From positions 1-64,000 of the forward strand of contig JAHWKY010000023.1 in the NCBI GenBank assembly GCA_019347575.1: a stretch of 64,000 nucleotides of DNA, written 5' to 3'. This document shows, piece by piece, positions 18,179-29,300 of this stretch. Position numbers and translations under genes: made by a program. The stretch is from Actinomycetota bacterium. GTDB lineage: Bacteria; Actinomycetota; Nitriliruptoria; Nitriliruptorales; Nitriliruptoraceae. Every line of letters starts with the position of its first letter. Position 1 is the first letter of the stretch. The notes beneath the pieces were generated by a model, which saw nothing but the letters and a program-made list of their open reading frames with translations, was not told the origin of the DNA and made no database searches.

Positions 18179-20155
18179 GTGGGCGAGATCCACGAGGTCA
18201 GAGGCTGCTGTCCGCTGGATTGCCAGGACAGTTGCTCGTGGGTGGCCACGGTCGAGGACGGCCGCGTGGTCGGGATGGCCGGGGCGAAGGAGCATCCGGT
18301 CACCCGGGGCTCGCTGTGCGCCAAGGTGAACGACTACCACGAGCGACCGTACGCACCCGACCGGCTGGTCCGCCCGCTGCGGCGCGTCGGCCCCAAGGGG
18401 AGCGGGACGTTCGAGCCCATCTCCTGGGAGGCCGCGATCGACGAGGTAGCGGTGCGCTTCCGACGGGTGGTGGACGAGCACGGCGCCGAGGCTCTGCTGC
18501 CCTTCCACTACCTCGGGTCGATGGGCGTCGTGCAGCGTCGCGCGCTGCACCGCATCTTCCACGTGCTCGGCGCGTCACGTTTCCACGGCAGCGTCTGCGG
18601 TCAGGCCGGCAACGCCATCGCGGCCGAGGGCTTCCCAACCGGCATGGATCCGGAGGAGATGTCACACGCCCGGTTCGTGCTCGTGTGGGGCGCGAACCCG
18701 CTCACCACCTCCCACCACACGTGGCACTTCCTGGCCGAGGCCAGGAGGCGCCACGGCGCCCGCATCGTCTGCATCGACCCGCGGGTCACGAGGACGTCGA
18801 AGGCCAGCGACGAGCACGTGCGGGTGATGCCCGGAACGGACTGGGCGCTGGCCGCCGGGATGGGCAGGGTGATCCTCGACGAGGGTCTCGCCGACCTCGA
18901 TCACGCGCGGCAGGTGGCGACTGACCTCGACGCCTACGCCGCAATGGTCGATCCGTGGACCCCCGACCGTGTCGCCGAGACGTGCGGCATCGACGCCTCG
19001 GTGGTGGCCCGTCTGGCGCGCGAGTACGCAGAGGCGCGTCCGGGACTCATCCGGCTGAGCGTCGGCGTGCAGCAGACCGCCAACGGCGAGGCCCTCGTCC
19101 GAGCGCTCTACGCGCTGCCGATTCTGGCCGGCCACTGGCAGCACCGGGGCGGAGGCCACTTCTGCGAGACGGTGCCGGTGATGGACGAGGCCGCCGCGGC
19201 CCGCCCCGACCTGCTCCCCGGCAGCGTCCGATCACTGGACATGGCGCGGCTGGGGGAGAGCCTGACCGACCCGGAGCTGGATCCACCGATCAAGGCGCTG
19301 ATGGTGTGGACCGCCAACCCCGCGGTCTCCCAGCCCGACTCGGGCCGGGTGCGCCGCGGCCTCGCCAGGGAGGACCTGTTCACCGTCGTGGTCGAGCACT
19401 TCCTGACTGACACCGCACGCTACGCCGACGTGGTCCTGCCCTCGACCACCCAGCTCGAGCACTTCGACGTACAGGGTGCGTGGGGCCACCACTACATCTC
19501 CCTCAACAACCCGGCGATCGCACCGGTCGGGCAGACCAAGTCGCACGGGGAGATCATGCGCCTACTCGCAGCGCGGATGGGCCTCGATCATCCCGCTCTC
19601 CGCGAGAGCGACGAGGACATCGCTGCCTCCGCCCTACCACCTGGCCTGAGCCTGGACGAGCTGCGCTCGGGTGGCTGGTACAAGTCACCTCCGGCGCCGT
19701 TCACGGCGACGGCCAGCGGCGGGGCACTGCGGATCAGCGGTCCGGCGCCGTCGCTGCCGGCTCCACCGGGTGACGGGCTGCTGCGGTTGCTCACGCCCAA
19801 GAGCCACCACTTCATGAACTCGACGTTCGCGAACATGCCCAGGCAGCGCAAGGCGATGCGCCGGCCCACGCTGGACATGCACCCCGACGATGCGGGTTCG
19901 CGCGGCCTGGTCGACGGCGACCACGTCGAGGTCAACAACGGCTCGGTAACCGTGCGGGGGTGGCTCCGCACCACCGACGACGTGCGCCCGGGGGTGGTGG
20001 CGATGGCCGGGAAGTGGTGGGGCGCGCCCGACGACGACAGCGCCGTCGCCAACCTGCTGTCGTCGAGCGCGTGGTCCCCGGGTGGGCAGCCGACGTACAA
20101 CGACACGTGGGTGCTCGTCGCCGGGGCGGCGCCGTCGACACCAGTGGCTGGCTGA
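18179..20155 (+). CDS. Molybdopterin-dependent oxidoreductase catalytic subunit (DMSO reductase superfamily)
   Basis: The N-terminal [4Fe-4S] motif is CPLDCQDSC (C11, C15, C19) with C47 in GSLCAK. Bis-MGD-binding segments follow (FVLVWGANPLTTSHHTW, RIVCIDPRVTRTS, MPGTDWALAAGM, VWTANPAVSQP, FLTDTARYADVVLPSTTQLEH). The C-terminal aspartate-decarboxylase-like barrel has LLRLLTPKSHHFMNS and NDGS-type contacts. At 658 residues it lacks membrane segments, and no partner subunits or Tat signal are nearby, so a cytoplasmic enzyme is likely. Reaction unknown. The GTG at 18179 has GGAAGG six bases upstream. A GTG at 18110 overlapping the previous stop would add 23 low-complexity residues and is the alternative. 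Confidence 0.87.
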   Translation: MGEIHEVRGCCPLDCQDSCSWVATVEDGRVVGMAGAKEHPVTRGSLCAKVNDYHERPYAPDRLVRPLRRVGPKGSGTFEPISWEAAIDEVAVRFRRVVDEHGAEALLPFHYLGSMGVVQRRALHRIFHVLGASRFHGSVCGQAGNAIAAEGFPTGMDPEEMSHARFVLVWGANPLTTSHHTWHFLAEARRRHGARIVCIDPRVTRTSKASDEHVRVMPGTDWALAAGMGRVILDEGLADLDHARQVATDLDAYAAMVDPWTPDRVAETCGIDASVVARLAREYAEARPGLIRLSVGVQQTANGEALVRALYALPILAGHWQHRGGGHFCETVPVMDEAAAARPDLLPGSVRSLDMARLGESLTDPELDPPIKALMVWTANPAVSQPDSGRVRRGLAREDLFTVVVEHFLTDTARYADVVLPSTTQLEHFDVQGAWGHHYISLNNPAIAPVGQTKSHGEIMRLLAARMGLDHPALRESDEDIAASALPPGLSLDELRSGGWYKSPPAPFTATASGGALRISGPAPSLPAPPGDGLLRLLTPKSHHFMNSTFANMPRQRKAMRRPTLDMHPDDAGSRGLVDGDHVEVNNGSVTVRGWLRTTDDVRPGVVAMAGKWWGAPDDDSAVANLLSSSAWSPGGQPTYNDTWVLVAGAAPSTPVAG

Positions 20156-20208
20156 ACCGAGGCCATCGAGCGACTCGCCGTGGTCGGTTATCGCCGCCCG
20201 GTGGGACG

Positions 20209-22524
20209 TCAGCGCCCCAGGTGAGGAGCGTCAGCGAAGAACTGCGCCTTGAAGCCGGATGGGTTGAACTCCCAGTGCCACGGTTCGCGGCGGTACTGGT
20301 AGAAGCCGAACTCCGCGCCTCTCGTGAACATCCACTTGTAGGCCGGCGAGGCGGTCATGCGCATGATGTTCTTGAAGTTGCCGGTGGAGGTCTCGGTCCA
20401 CTTCTCGCCGGTGGCGCTCATCGATGATGTCCACAGGTTGAGGTCCATCGCCAGTCCCATCGAGTGCGCCGAGAAGCTCGCGACCGCCTTGGGGTTGTCG
20501 GACCTCTTCGCCGCTGCCTCGGCCTTGCTGCGGTCGCGGAAGGCGTTGCGGACCGAGATGACCACCCCGTCCGCCTTCGCCGCCGCGTACAGCTCCGCGA
20601 ACTTGTCGGCGGCGTGCTTGTTCATCATCTTGCTTCGGGCGCTGCCCTGACCCTCGAGCGTGGCGAGCTGGCTGGAGATGTAGTCGTCGTACGCCTTCTG
20701 GTCCTTGGCGAACCGGGCCTTGGTGAGCACCGCGTCGGGACCCAGGTTGGCGCGGCGCTCGCCGCCTCCCGGCCGCACCCGCATCAGCGCGAGGAACAGC
20801 GCGTCGGCATCGTCCTGGTGCTTGCCCACGAAGTACCTACCGCTGCTGTGCTCCTTCAGCGACGCGTCGCGTCGGTACCGGGCGACCTCGTCGGCGCTCA
20901 TCGAGCTGATCGGCTTGGACTTGCGTCCCGGGTAGTCGAGCCAGCCCCACTCGATGCCCTCGAACCGCTTCCGTTCCTTCTCGGGCAGCAGCTCCAGGGT
21001 GGAGCGCATCGCGTCCTTGACGAACGCGGCCTGCCCGCCCGGATCCGCCGCGCCGGGCTCGTGGCCAGGGGGTGTCGGCGCGGTGCTAGGGGTGGGGCCG
21101 GCCGGGGTGGGGCCGGCCGGGGCGGGGCCGGCCGGGGTGGGTCCTGCCGGGGCTGCGGGGGCAGTCCCACCGGTTCCGCCCTTCGCGGCCGGGTCGGTGC
21201 GGGCGACGTCGCGCAGGAACGGCTTGGCGATGCCGTCGCGGATGGACAGCCACTCCTTGGCGAGGTGGGGCTCGTCCTTGCGGATGCGACGGCCGTTGAG
21301 CTCGGGGTGGCGGGCGAAGAACAGTAGGTTGGTGAGGTTGTTGGTGTCGAGCCCCTGGGTCTGCATCCACGTGGCGAGATCGGGAAGGCCGAGCATCCCG
21401 GCGATCGTGTTGGCCGTGCCGAGGCCCGAGCCGATCAAGCTGACCACGAGCCCGAGCAGGTCCGCGCTGGCGGGCGGTCCGCTCGCCGCCTTCGCACCCT
21501 CGGGCGGGGCCTGGTCGACGCGGGGCGGGAGCTTGCCCCCCGCGAGCGTGCCTGAGCGGGGGATCTTCCGGATGATGTTGTTGGCCTTCCACTCCTCGTT
21601 GCCGCCGCGCTCGGGCTTGTCCTTGCGCTTGCGGTACTCGGCGCGGATGGCGTCGGCGACGACGTCGAGGAACTCGTCGCGCGTGAGGTCCTTGCCCGTG
21701 GTCTTGCGGATGGTCGCGGCCGCGGCCTTGACGGCGAACGCCGGTCGGTTGTTGTAGGCCTGGAACAGCCACGCCCGGACCGTGGGATCGTTCATGTACG
21801 GGTGTGTCTTCTTGCCGACCTTCTTGCCGACCTTGCCGTACAGCTCGCGCTCGTCCTGCAGCGCGTACACGACCAGGGCGGAGATGATCTCGTCGTCGAG
21901 GCCGGCCTCGAGGAAGCGCGTCGGCCACGGTTCGGTGCGCAGCTCCTCGGGATCGTCGGCGCCCTCGATCTTCGGCTGCTTCACCGTCTTGCCCCGGAGC
22001 CGGATGGCGTACTCGCCGCTGCCGATGCGGATGTCGTGACGGGCGAACGCGGAGGGCGCCATCCGGATGACGTCGTACAGCGAGCCCCAGCCCAGCACGA
22101 CCTGCTTGAAGCCCATGCTGACGTACTGGTTGTCCCACGTGTTGACCCCGGCGACCTGTCCGCGCGACTCGACGTTGGCGACGGACTGGAGCAGGAAGAT
22201 GTCGCTCTCGGACAGCGGGATGGGCTCGCCCCCGTGGGCCAGGCTCCCGCCCGCCTGCATCTCGCGCAGCTTGACGCTCAGCTTCGGGCCGGCGTAACGC
22301 GCGACCCCTTTGCGGCCCTTCTTCTTCCGCTGCACGGTCGGGGCGCCCGGCGGCTCGGAGGTGGAGCCGACCAGAGCGCCGACCGCCGCGTTCCCGGCGC
22401 GCTGCTGCAGCTGCAGCAGCCGCACCACCGGCGGCGACGCCTCGGTGCCGCGTCGTGGGTTGGAGGTCGTGAGCGGTGCGGGGCGGCGAGCATCACGCCC
22501 GGTCCGCGCCTGCGAGTCCCCCAC
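20209..22524 (-). CDS. Tagged two-domain peptidoglycan hydrolase (lysozyme-like plus M15 peptidase)
   Basis: The GTG at 22524 has AGGGGGA upstream; the longer TTG start at 22581 does not. Residues 36-52 carry the tag LLQLQQRAGNAAVGALV. Residues about 100-180 look like a lysozyme/transglycosylase fold (LLQSVANVESRG with Glu119, then NQYVSMGFKQ). A Pro/Ala/Gly linker around residue 470 is followed by an M15 (VanY-type) D,D-peptidase: SAHSMGLAMDL (H687, D694) and EPWHWEF (Glu747, H750). M15 enzymes are zinc peptidases that cut D-Ala-containing wall peptides. No signal peptide is visible, so export would need a special route. Two other proteins here (32939-35581 and 61847-63799) share the tag and the metal site. 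Confidence 0.85.
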   Translation of the reverse strand: MGDSQARTGRDARRPAPLTTSNPRRGTEASPPVVRLLQLQQRAGNAAVGALVGSTSEPPGAPTVQRKKKGRKGVARYAGPKLSVKLREMQAGGSLAHGGEPIPLSESDIFLLQSVANVESRGQVAGVNTWDNQYVSMGFKQVVLGWGSLYDVIRMAPSAFARHDIRIGSGEYAIRLRGKTVKQPKIEGADDPEELRTEPWPTRFLEAGLDDEIISALVVYALQDERELYGKVGKKVGKKTHPYMNDPTVRAWLFQAYNNRPAFAVKAAAATIRKTTGKDLTRDEFLDVVADAIRAEYRKRKDKPERGGNEEWKANNIIRKIPRSGTLAGGKLPPRVDQAPPEGAKAASGPPASADLLGLVVSLIGSGLGTANTIAGMLGLPDLATWMQTQGLDTNNLTNLLFFARHPELNGRRIRKDEPHLAKEWLSIRDGIAKPFLRDVARTDPAAKGGTGGTAPAAPAGPTPAGPAPAGPTPAGPTPSTAPTPPGHEPGAADPGGQAAFVKDAMRSTLELLPEKERKRFEGIEWGWLDYPGRKSKPISSMSADEVARYRRDASLKEHSSGRYFVGKHQDDADALFLALMRVRPGGGERRANLGPDAVLTKARFAKDQKAYDDYISSQLATLEGQGSARSKMMNKHAADKFAELYAAAKADGVVISVRNAFRDRSKAEAAAKRSDNPKAVASFSAHSMGLAMDLNLWTSSMSATGEKWTETSTGNFKNIMRMTASPAYKWMFTRGAEFGFYQYRREPWHWEFNPSGFKAQFFADAPHLGR
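21089..21148 (-). repeat. 15-bp tandem repeat encoding a Pro-Ala-Gly linker
   Basis: Four units of GGGGTGGGGCCGGCC (plus strand; the third and fourth with substitutions) start at 21089, 21104, 21119 and 21134. Read on the minus strand they encode PAGPT/PAGPA repeats, a flexible linker before the M15 domain of the tagged hydrolase. Confidence 0.85.
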
Positions 22525-22618
22525 CGTTCCCCCTGGTGTCTCTGACGCACGTACCCTGACCCCTCCCGGCGCTCCCGTCAAGGCCGCGGAGCGCCGGGGT
22601 CTCGCCGTCGGTCAGCGT

Positions 22619-23104
22619 TCAGCTCCCGTTGGAGAAGCCGCCCTCCTGGACGACGACGTTGCCGTTGATGCGCTGCTGCTGCTCGTCCTCGTCGTCGCGG
22701 TCGCAGTCCGGATCAGCCATGTCCACCGTCTTATCCAGACCGAACGTGTCGCTCTCGCGGGGGCCCCCGTTGCCGTCGCCGCCATCCACGGCGTGGGCCT
22801 CCCAGATGTCGCCGTTCTCCATCTCCATCTGGAACCACGCCTCGTCGTCCTCGACGTGCAGGCAGAAGATGACGCCGTGGAACCCCTGGCCCTGTCCGGT
22901 GCGGCTGGCCTCTCGGTAGTCGAACTGGCCCGTGGCCAGGGTGCCCTCCGGGGCCACAGCGATGGCCTCGTAGCCGATCGAGGCCCCGCCGCCGGGGTCG
23001 CCCCAGTAGCCGAACCCGCTCGAGTAGTCGTTGGTGCCCGCCCCGCCCGCCGCGACGAGGCTCAGGGCGAACAGTCCCGCGATCAGCGCGGCCAGTCTCT
23101 TCAT
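22619..23104 (-). CDS. Small secreted protein of unknown function
   Basis: The ATG at 23104 has AGAGGAG five bases upstream and opens a 161-residue protein with a clear signal peptide (MKRLAALIAGLFALSLVAAGGAG). The mature part is beta-rich and acidic (GFHGVIFCLHVEDDEAWFQMEMENGDIW, DPDCDRDDEDEQQQR), with two cysteines that could pair. I do not recognise the family. It lies downstream of the giant surface protein gene, same strand, separated by about 280 bases holding a strong palindrome, and upstream of the tagged hydrolase gene. It is probably extracytoplasmic. Confidence 0.75.
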   Translation of the reverse strand: MKRLAALIAGLFALSLVAAGGAGTNDYSSGFGYWGDPGGGASIGYEAIAVAPEGTLATGQFDYREASRTGQGQGFHGVIFCLHVEDDEAWFQMEMENGDIWEAHAVDGGDGNGGPRESDTFGLDKTVDMADPDCDRDDEDEQQQRINGNVVVQEGGFSNGS

Positions 23105-23302
23105 GTTGGCTCCTCTCGGTGGACGTCCGTGCGTCGATGCGGCATCGGTCCGCGGCACCCGCGGGTGACCGCCCGACCCGACCCTCGCGATCCACGGTCG
23201 CGGCGGGGCGGTGGCGGGTGCCGCGCGCATCTTCGGCCATCCCGCGGAGATCGCGGCGTCCGAACGGCCGGGGTGGCGGACGACGCCGCCCCGCCCCGAC
23301 TC

Positions 23303-23342
23303 CGTGGAGACCTGGCCTCACATGTGAGGCCAGGTCCACACG
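23303..23342. repeat. Palindromic intergenic repeat, copy 2, with a 28-bp perfect palindrome
   Basis: GACCTGGCCTCACA followed directly by its exact reverse complement makes a perfect 28-bp palindrome (23309-23336), with extra CGTG/CACG pairing outside a short mismatch. It lies 48 bases after the stop of the giant surface-protein gene (minus strand). It shares its core and flanks with the element at 11784-11823. No T-tract is present. A terminator or mRNA 3'-end hairpin is the simplest reading; a protein-binding site is the alternative. Confidence 0.7.
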
Positions 23343-23383
23343 CAGCGGGGTTGCGGCGCGGCAGGGTCTCCGCTGCTACGGGG

Positions 23384-26300
23384 TCACCGCGCGAGCAGCT
23401 GCTCCACGGTGGTCTTCACCCCGTCGCCCAGGGCGTCGGGACCGCCGACCAGGACGGCCTCGTCCACCTCGTCACGCAGGCCGCGCACCCAGTCGGCGGT
23501 CGACGGGGCGCTGGCGAGGCCGTCGGGCGGGACGAGCAGCAGCAGCCCTCCCGCCTTGGCGGCTGCCGGGCCCGTCGCCAGCGCGTCGGGGAACGCGGCC
23601 CCCGTGGCGAACCACAGGCGGTCGGGTGACTGACCCGCGTCGACGGCTCGCCGTGCCACCTCGAGCGAGGTGGTGTACCGGGTGTCGCCGGCCAGCCGCT
23701 CCACGGACGGTCCCGAGTTCGCGATGGCACTCTCGACGTCCAGCGAGACCGCCGCCGGACCACCAACGATCACGACGTGGCTGGCACCGCGGATGACCTG
23801 TGCGGTCACGTCCGGCAACGCGTCGGGAGCCACGAGCAGGATCGGTCGCTGCTGCTGCGATGCCAGCGCCGACACCGCGACCGCGTCGGGCCAGCCCCGG
23901 CTCAGGTCGGGACCGGTCCCGGCGGTCACGTACACGCTGCTGGCCGATGGCAGGTTCTGGGCGATGCGCACCGCGGTCTCGTAGCGATCCGCTCCGCCGA
24001 TGCGGTCCGCGGACAACCCGGCCGATGTCAGTTGCTCGAGGACCGTGGCCGACACCGCCTCCGGGCCGCCGAGGACGTACGCACGGCGGGCATCCAGCCG
24101 AGCGATCTCGCGGAGGACAGCGTCGGGCAGCTGTCCGGTGTCGGTGAGCAGGATCGGGGCGTCCACGGACGCTGCCAGCGGTCCGCCGGCCAGCGCGTCG
24201 GCGTACCCGTCCGCCCGGGCGATCACCACGGCCGGCGCCCCGTCGGGGAAGACCCGCTGCGACAGCGCCACGGCGGTGCCGATGCGGGTGTCACCCTCGA
24301 CACGGACCACGGCAGCGGTCGCCGTACCGTCGGTCGGTACGTCGGTGGGATCGTCGACCGGAGGGGTCGGCTCGTCGACCGGAGGGGTCGGCTCGTCGAC
24401 TGGAGGGGTCGGCTCGTCGCCCTGAGCGACCCCGAAGCCCCACGTGCTCGCGTGGGACGTACGCACCACGATGACCACGTCGTCACCGTCGAGCGTGCGG
24501 CTCGCCACGCAGGGGTCGGGGTCGGCACCGGTCTCGTCCCGACATGCCCCGGCGACATCGCCGTCGCGGGTCACGTCCAGGTCGTCGATGTCCAGCCCGT
24601 CGGGCAGCAGCGTGCCGTCGAGACGCAGGGTGAGGACGAGCGGATCGGCGACCGTGGCCGTCGGGGCCTCGATCTGGAGTCGTACGCTCAGCATCTCGTA
24701 GCCGGTCGGCGCGTCGGCCGCTTCGGACGCCTCGAGCACGGTGATCGTCCCCGCGACCGGAGACGTGACCGCCACACCGACCGGGTCGGCGCTGGTGGCT
24801 TCCGCGGCGCCACCGGTCGACACGGTGCCTCCCGCGACGACCTCGCTCGAGACGGAGTCGTCGTCGCAGACGTCACCGGTGCCGTCGCCGTCGGCATCGG
24901 ACTGGTCGGTGTTGGCCGTCTCCGGGCAGTTGTCGTCGAGGTCGCCGACCCCGTCGCCGTCGGCGTCGCGGACGAGCACCCGCACGACCGCGGTCGCGGT
25001 CCCTCCCGTCGGGTCGCTGACGGTGTAGGCGAACTCGTCGGTCCCCGAGAACGCGCCGTCGGGCGCGTACACGATGGTGCTCGTCTCTGTGACCGTGGCG
25101 GTGCCGTTGCTCGGCTCCGTGTCGATCGTCACGGTCAGCGCGTCAGCGTCGACGTCGCGGTCGTTGGCGAGCACGTCGATGTCGACGGGGGAGCCGTCGA
25201 CCGAGGTGGCGGTGTCGTCGCCGGCGACGGGGGCGTCGTTGACTGCCGCGACCGTGATCGTCACGGTGGCGGTGTGGGTCGCGCCGTGGACGTCGGCGAC
25301 GGTGTAGCCGAGCGTGTCGGTGCCCGACCAGTCCGCCGCCGGGGTGTAGAGCACCGCCCCGGTGTCGGTGACCGTGGCGCTGCCGCTGGTCGGCTCGGTG
25401 CTGATCGTGACCGTCAGCGCGTCACCGTCGACGTCGCTGTCGTTGGCCAGGACGTCGACCGTGACAGGCGTGTCCTCGTCGGTGGCGGCCTCGTCATCGA
25501 CGGCGACCGGCGCGTCGTTGACCGAGGTGACGGTGATCGTGATGGTTTGGACCGCGCTCGTCGCGGAGGCGGTGCAGGTCGTGCTGACCGGCGCGCAGTC
25601 GTCGGGGTCGCCGCGGTCGCTCACCTGGTAGGTGAGGCTGTCCGCCCCGTGGGCGTCGAGGTTCGGGGTGTAGGCCACGATCGGTCCGGAGCCGGTCAGC
25701 CCACCCAGCGTCGAGCCGGACACGATGGTGTAGACCAGGTCCGCGTCCGCGGTCTCGACGTCGGCGGCCAGCGCTCCCAGGTCGATGTCGACCGGGCCCG
25801 CATCCTCGTCAAGCGTCACGGAGCTGTCGCTGGCGGTGGGTAGGTCGTTGACCGGGTTCACGGTCACGCTGATCGTGGCGAGGCGGCTGGTCGCCGCCAC
25901 GTCGCAGGGCGCGTCGGTGCAGCCGTCGGGGTCGCCACGGTCGGTCACCCGGTAGGTGAGCGTGTCGCTGCCGTTGACGTTCGCGTCGGGCGTGTAGGAC
26001 ACCGTCGCCCCGGTCAGCGTCGCCTGCCCGGAGGTGGGCAGGTCGACCAGCTCGTAGGTGAGGTCGGCGTCGGCGGTCTCGAGGTCAGCCGCCAACGCCG
26101 CCAGGTCGATCCCGAGCGGGGCCGCATCCTCGTCGAGGGTGACGCTGGTGTCGGTGGCGTCGGGTACGTCGTTGACCGGGTCGATGGTGATCGTGACGGT
26201 CGCGACCTGGCTCGTCTCCGGGGCGTCGCAGGGCGCCTCGGCGCAGTCGTCGGGGTCGCCGCGGTCGGTCACGCGGTAGGTGAACGTGTCGCTGCCGTTG

Positions 26301-29300
26301 ATGTTCGCGTCCGGGGTGTAGGTGAGCGCCCCCCCGCTGCCGGACAGCTCCCCGACGGTGGGTGCGGACACGACCTCGTACACCAGATCGCCGACGGCGG
26401 TCTCCACATCCGACGCCAGGTCGGTCAGATCGACGGGGACCGTGCCGTCCTCCTGGACCGTCACCGCGTCGGCGTCGGCCACGGGCACGTCGTTGACCGG
26501 GTCGATCGTGACAGTGACGGTTGCGGTGGTGCTGGTGAGCACGCCGTCGCAGGGCTCGGCAGTGCAGGCGTCGGGATCGCCCCGGTCGGTCACGGTGACC
26601 GTGAACGTGTCGGTGCCGTTGGCGTGCGCTGTGGGCGTGTAGGACACGACCGGCCCGGCGGCGCTGAGCGTCCCCAGCGTCGGGTCCGTGACGATGGTGT
26701 AGGTCAGGTCTGTGTCGGCGGTCTCGACGTCGGCGGCGAGCGCCCCGAGGTCGATGTCGACCGGGCTGGCGTCCTCGGCCAGCGTCGCCGACCCGTCTTC
26801 GAGGCTCGGGCGGTCGTTCACGGGCAGCACGGTGACGGAGACGGTCGCGTCGTCGATGTGCCCGAGTTCGTCGGTGACCCGCACGACGAAGCTGTCGTCG
26901 CCGTTGAAGTTCGCGTTCGGCGTGAAGGTGCCCGCCCCGTCCCCGGCGCCCAGCCCGTCGACGGTCCCGGCGGCGGGGCCCTCGAGCACGGACCAGGTCA
27001 GCTCGTCCTGGTCGCTGTCGATGTCGGTGGCCACGACCTCGAAGGAGATGACGGTGTCCTCGTCGCCCGAGGGCGCGGTGTTGGAGGCGACCGGCGGGTT
27101 GTCGTTCTCGACAATCGTCGCGGTGACCGCAGGCGGCACGACCCCGAGGTAGGTGAGCTCGAGGCTGGTGATCGCGTGGGACACAGTGCCGGTGTGGGGG
27201 TTACTCTCCACGTCGGTGTCGTCCACCACGGTGGTGGCGACGGTCTGGGGGAGTGCCCAGTCGGTCGGGGTGAACGTGAGGGAGGTCGGGTCGACCGTCA
27301 CCTCGATGTCGGGGAGGGCGGTGACGATGACGTTGGCCGCGGGTCCCGACGTCCCGGCGAGGCACAGACGGTGATCGACGGGGGTCGGGTCGTCCTCGTC
27401 GAGGTCGATGGCCTGGGGCCACACGTTGACGGGGACGTCGGGGTCGAACGCGACCAGGGTCGAGCCGCCGTTGAGGACGACGTGACGCAACTGGCGGCCG
27501 TCCTGTGCGGCCAGGCCGGTGACGTTGGCGAACGATCCGTTGCGCGTCCCCCAGGTGAGCGCCGGGAAGGTGCCACACGGGTCGGGGACGTAGGCGGCGG
27601 GGCGGGTCACGGCCAGCGTGCCCGCGAGGTTGGCGGTGCCCACCACCGACAGCTGGTCGTGGCCGGTGTCGGTGAGCTCGACCTCGACGGTCGAGGCGCC
27701 GTCCACCGATAGGTTGCCGCCCAGGTTCAGGGTCCCGGCGGAGTTGCCCGGTGCCACCGTCAGGGTCAGGCCGACCACGTGGGCGTCCACACGTCCGGTC
27801 CCGCTCAGACGGGTTCCCGTGTTGAACCTCAGCGTGCCCAGTCCCACCTCCGGAGCCGATGAGGTGACCGCTCCGCCATCCGTCTGCCGGATCGAGCCGC
27901 CGGCCTCGACGTGCAGGGTCAGGCCGGGGTCGAGCTGGAGGGTCCCGTCGTTGACGAGTGCTCCACTGAGCCAACGGGTTCCGCCGTTGCTGTTGTCGAC
28001 CTCGATCGTGCCCGCGTTGGTGTAGCTGCCGGTCGGCACACGCAGCCGGGTGTTGGAGTTGGTGCTGTGCTCCGAGGTCAGCACGATGGTGCCGTGGTTG
28101 GTACCGCTTGCGGGCGCCTTCAGGCGCGTGTCGGCGTACCAGCCGCCGACGATCGAGATGGTCGCCCCGGTCGGCACGTCGCCGATCAGGGTGTGCTCGC
28201 CGCCGCCGTGCAGGCGGTAGCTGCCGGCATCGGCCGCGGCGGGGTCGGCCCCGGTGAAGTCGAGCGTCGCGTTGCCGCTCATCGAAACGTCGTTGCCGCT
28301 GACGGTCCCGCCCTGGAACGCGACGGTGCCGCTGCCGACGGACACCGACCCCTGCACGTCGAGCCTGCCCGCCGACTGCGTCAGCGTGTGGGTCGCAACT
28401 GACAGCGTCTCGTTGGCCGCGATGTTGATCGCGCCCTGGTTGGTGAGGCCGGTCCCGGTCGCCGAGCTGTCCAGCGTCAGCCCGTCGATGAGCTCGAGGA
28501 CGCCGGTGTTGACCAGTTGGCCGGCGAGGTTGCGGCTACCGCCGGCTCCGGGCTCGGTGCGCAGCGTCCCGGCGTTGGTGAAGGTGGCGTCGTCGGGGAC
28601 CCACAGCCGCGCATGGGCGTTGGTGCTGTGGTCGGAGGTCAGCACGATGGTGCCGTGGTTGGTGCCACCGGCGGACGAAGTCAGGCGCGTGTCGGCGTAC
28701 CAGCCGCCGACGATCGAGATGGTCGCCCCGGTCGGCACGTCGCCGATCAGGGTGGACACGCCGCCGCCGTGCCGGCGGTAGCTCCCGGCATCGGCCGCGG
28801 CGGGGTCGGCCCCCGTGAAGTCGAGCGTCGAGTCGGCGTTCAGCGTGAGGGCGTTGCCGGTGACGGCCCCTCCCTGGAACGCGACGGTGCCACTGCTGAC
28901 GGACACCGATCCCTGCACGTCGAGCGTGCCCGACGACTGCGTCAGCGTGTGGGTGGCGACCGTCAGCGTCTCGTTGGCCGCGATGCTGATCGCGCCCTGG
29001 TTGGTGAGGCCGGTCCCGGTCGTCGAGCTGTCCAGCGTCAGTCCGTCGTTGAGCTCGAGGACGCCGGTGTTGATCAGCTGGCCGGCGAGGTGGCGGGTAC
29101 CGCCCGCTCCGGGTTCGGTGCGCAGTGTCCCGGCGTTGGTGAAGGTGGCGTCGTCGGGGACCCGCAGCCGCGCGTGGGAGTTGGTGCTGTGGTTCCCGGT
29201 CAGCACGATGGTGCCGTGGTTGGTACCGCCGGCGGGCATGTTCAGTCGCGTGTCGGCGTAGGAGCCGCCCTTCACGTTGATCGTCACCCCGTCGGGGACG

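Noticed and set aside
18179-20155. Selenocysteine (in-frame TGA) in the molybdo-enzyme
   Set aside because: The frame has no internal TGA; the enzyme must use another molybdenum ligand.
21089-21148. Possible CRISPR-like or regulatory repeat
   Set aside because: Units are contiguous 15-mers within a coding linker; there are no spacers and no cas genes in the window.
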